A DNA stretch of 5,526 nt from Myxococcales bacterium (GTDB lineage Bacteria; Myxococcota_A; Polyangia; Polyangiales; Houyiibacteriaceae): contig CP070650.1 in assembly GCA_020354595.1 (NCBI GenBank), forward strand, positions 133,388-138,913, written 5' to 3'. The position numbers and the translations under genes are program-made. The first letter of the stretch is position 1, and every line of letters starts with the position of its first letter. Below the pieces are notes generated by a model. The model was not told where the DNA came from. It saw only the letters and a list, made by a program, of their open reading frames with translations, and did no database searches. This document shows positions 4,710-5,526 of the stretch, piece by piece.

Positions 4710-5526
4710 ATGGCTGAATACGACTACGACCTGTTCGTCGTTGGCGCTGGGTCGGGTGGCGTGCGGGCGGCCCGTGTCGCGAGCGAGCTCGGTGCGCGAG
4801 TGGCGGTGGCGGAAATGGACCGACTGGGCGGCACTTGCGTCAACGTGGGGTGCGTTCCGAAGAAGCTCTTCGTGTACGGGTCGCACTTCGCATACGATCT
4901 GCGCGATGCGCGGGGCTACGGATGGGGTGGAGAGCCGTCCTTCGATTGGCGGACTCTGCGCGACAACAAGGACCGTGAGATCGAGCGGCTCAACGGAATC
5001 TATGAAGGGCTGTTGGAGCGAGCCGGGGTAGACGTGCTCAGAGGGCTCGCTCGCCTCGTCGATCCCCACGCCGTCGACGTCGGGGGCACGACACTGACCG
5101 CACGCAGAGTCCTCGTCGCCACCGGTGGACGCCCCATCGTTCCGGAGATTCCAGGCAGCGAGCATGCACTCAGCTCGAACGACATCTTCACGATCGACGC
5201 CCTACCCGAGCGCGTCATGGTCGTTGGAGCGGGCTACATCGCTCTCGAGCTCGGTTCGGTGTTCAAAGCACTAGGCGTCGACGTCACGTTGGTTCACCGC
5301 GGCGAAGAGATCTTGCGCGGTTTCGATCGAGACCTGCGCTGCCACCTGCACGACGAGCTCGAAGCAAAGGGAATGCGGATCCTGCTCGAAACCCAAGTTC
5401 GCTCTCTCAGCAGGACCGCAACGGGATTCGAAGCCCAGCTCGACATCGGAGAAACCCTCGAAACGGACTTTCCGATGTTTGCAATCGGACGCACACCGAA
5501 CACCCGGAACCTCGGGCTCGAGGCAA
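4710..5526 (+). CDS. gor: Glutathione reductase-like FAD/NADPH disulfide oxidoreductase (3' end outside window)
   Basis: The first 272 codons of a class I pyridine-nucleotide disulfide oxidoreductase are present, about 60% of the usual 450 residues. These cytoplasmic homodimers reduce glutathione disulfide with NADPH through FAD and a redox-active cysteine pair. The N-terminal FAD-binding motif is VVGAGSGGVRAAR (10-22). The redox motif GGTCVNVGCVPKK has C43 and C48. The second FAD motif is VLVATGGRP (134-142). The NADPH-binding fold starts with VVGAGYIALELG (171-182), whose sixth-position alanine A178 is typical of NADPH enzymes. R197 and R203 in HRGEEILRGFD match the two arginines that bind the 2'-phosphate in the E. 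coli enzyme. FAIGRTPNT (260-268) is the third FAD motif. The NVGCVPKK form and arginine pair favour glutathione reductase over lipoamide dehydrogenase or mercuric reductase. The C-terminal dimer domain with the His-Glu base is beyond the window, so substrate is not proven. The start is fixed by an excellent ribosome site. Confidence 0.92.
   Translation, partial: MAEYDYDLFVVGAGSGGVRAARVASELGARVAVAEMDRLGGTCVNVGCVPKKLFVYGSHFAYDLRDARGYGWGGEPSFDWRTLRDNKDREIERLNGIYEGLLERAGVDVLRGLARLVDPHAVDVGGTTLTARRVLVATGGRPIVPEIPGSEHALSSNDIFTIDALPERVMVVGAGYIALELGSVFKALGVDVTLVHRGEEILRGFDRDLRCHLHDELEAKGMRILLETQVRSLSRTATGFEAQLDIGETLETDFPMFAIGRTPNTRNLGLEA

Overview
This is a GC-rich, densely coding bacterial window with no sign of mobile DNA, CRISPR or RNA genes. 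It holds six protein genes, two of them cut by the window edges. The style of the Mfd C-terminus (FFVYNRI, IAHGQM, then a LRGAGNLLGSEQSG block), the HEAT-repeat neighbour and the high GC suggest a Myxococcota/deltaproteobacteria-like chromosome. This placement is inference from protein style only. The UPF0262 gene is a family I know mainly from Alphaproteobacteria, so the taxon remains open.

Layout, left to right. (1) 1-1026 (+): the 3' end of mfd, the transcription-repair coupling factor. (2) 1045-1686 (+): a 213-residue HEAT-repeat protein, 18 bases after mfd and probably co-transcribed with it. (3) 1683-2804 (-): a 373-residue HAD-fold, App1/DUF2183-like phosphatase-domain protein with a C-terminal half I do not recognise. 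(4) 2803-3279 (+): a UPF0262-family protein. (5) 3288-3911 (+): an unrecognised 207-residue protein, 8 bases after gene 4 and probably in the same operon. (6) 3993-4658 (+): an unrecognised 221-residue acidic protein. (7) 4710-end (+): the first 272 codons of an NADPH-dependent glutathione-reductase-like flavoprotein. Items 1 and 7 are the truncated genes; item 3 is the only gene on the minus strand. (That makes seven reading frames in total: five complete and two partial.)

The most unusual point is how the minus-strand phosphatase gene is packed. Its stop codon shares the palindrome CTAG with the stop of the HEAT gene, and its likely start codon shares the palindrome GCATGC with the start of the UPF0262 gene. 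It therefore has no private intergenic DNA at either end, so its promoter must lie inside the UPF0262 coding sequence. A 14-base perfect palindrome lies there, centred about 38 bases upstream of its start.

Functionally, the identified genes are DNA-repair coupling (mfd) and thiol redox balance (gor-like). The four complete genes with unknown or generic function between them are compact and conserved-looking, but I cannot show that they form one system. No gap exceeds 81 bases, so there is no long non-coding stretch.
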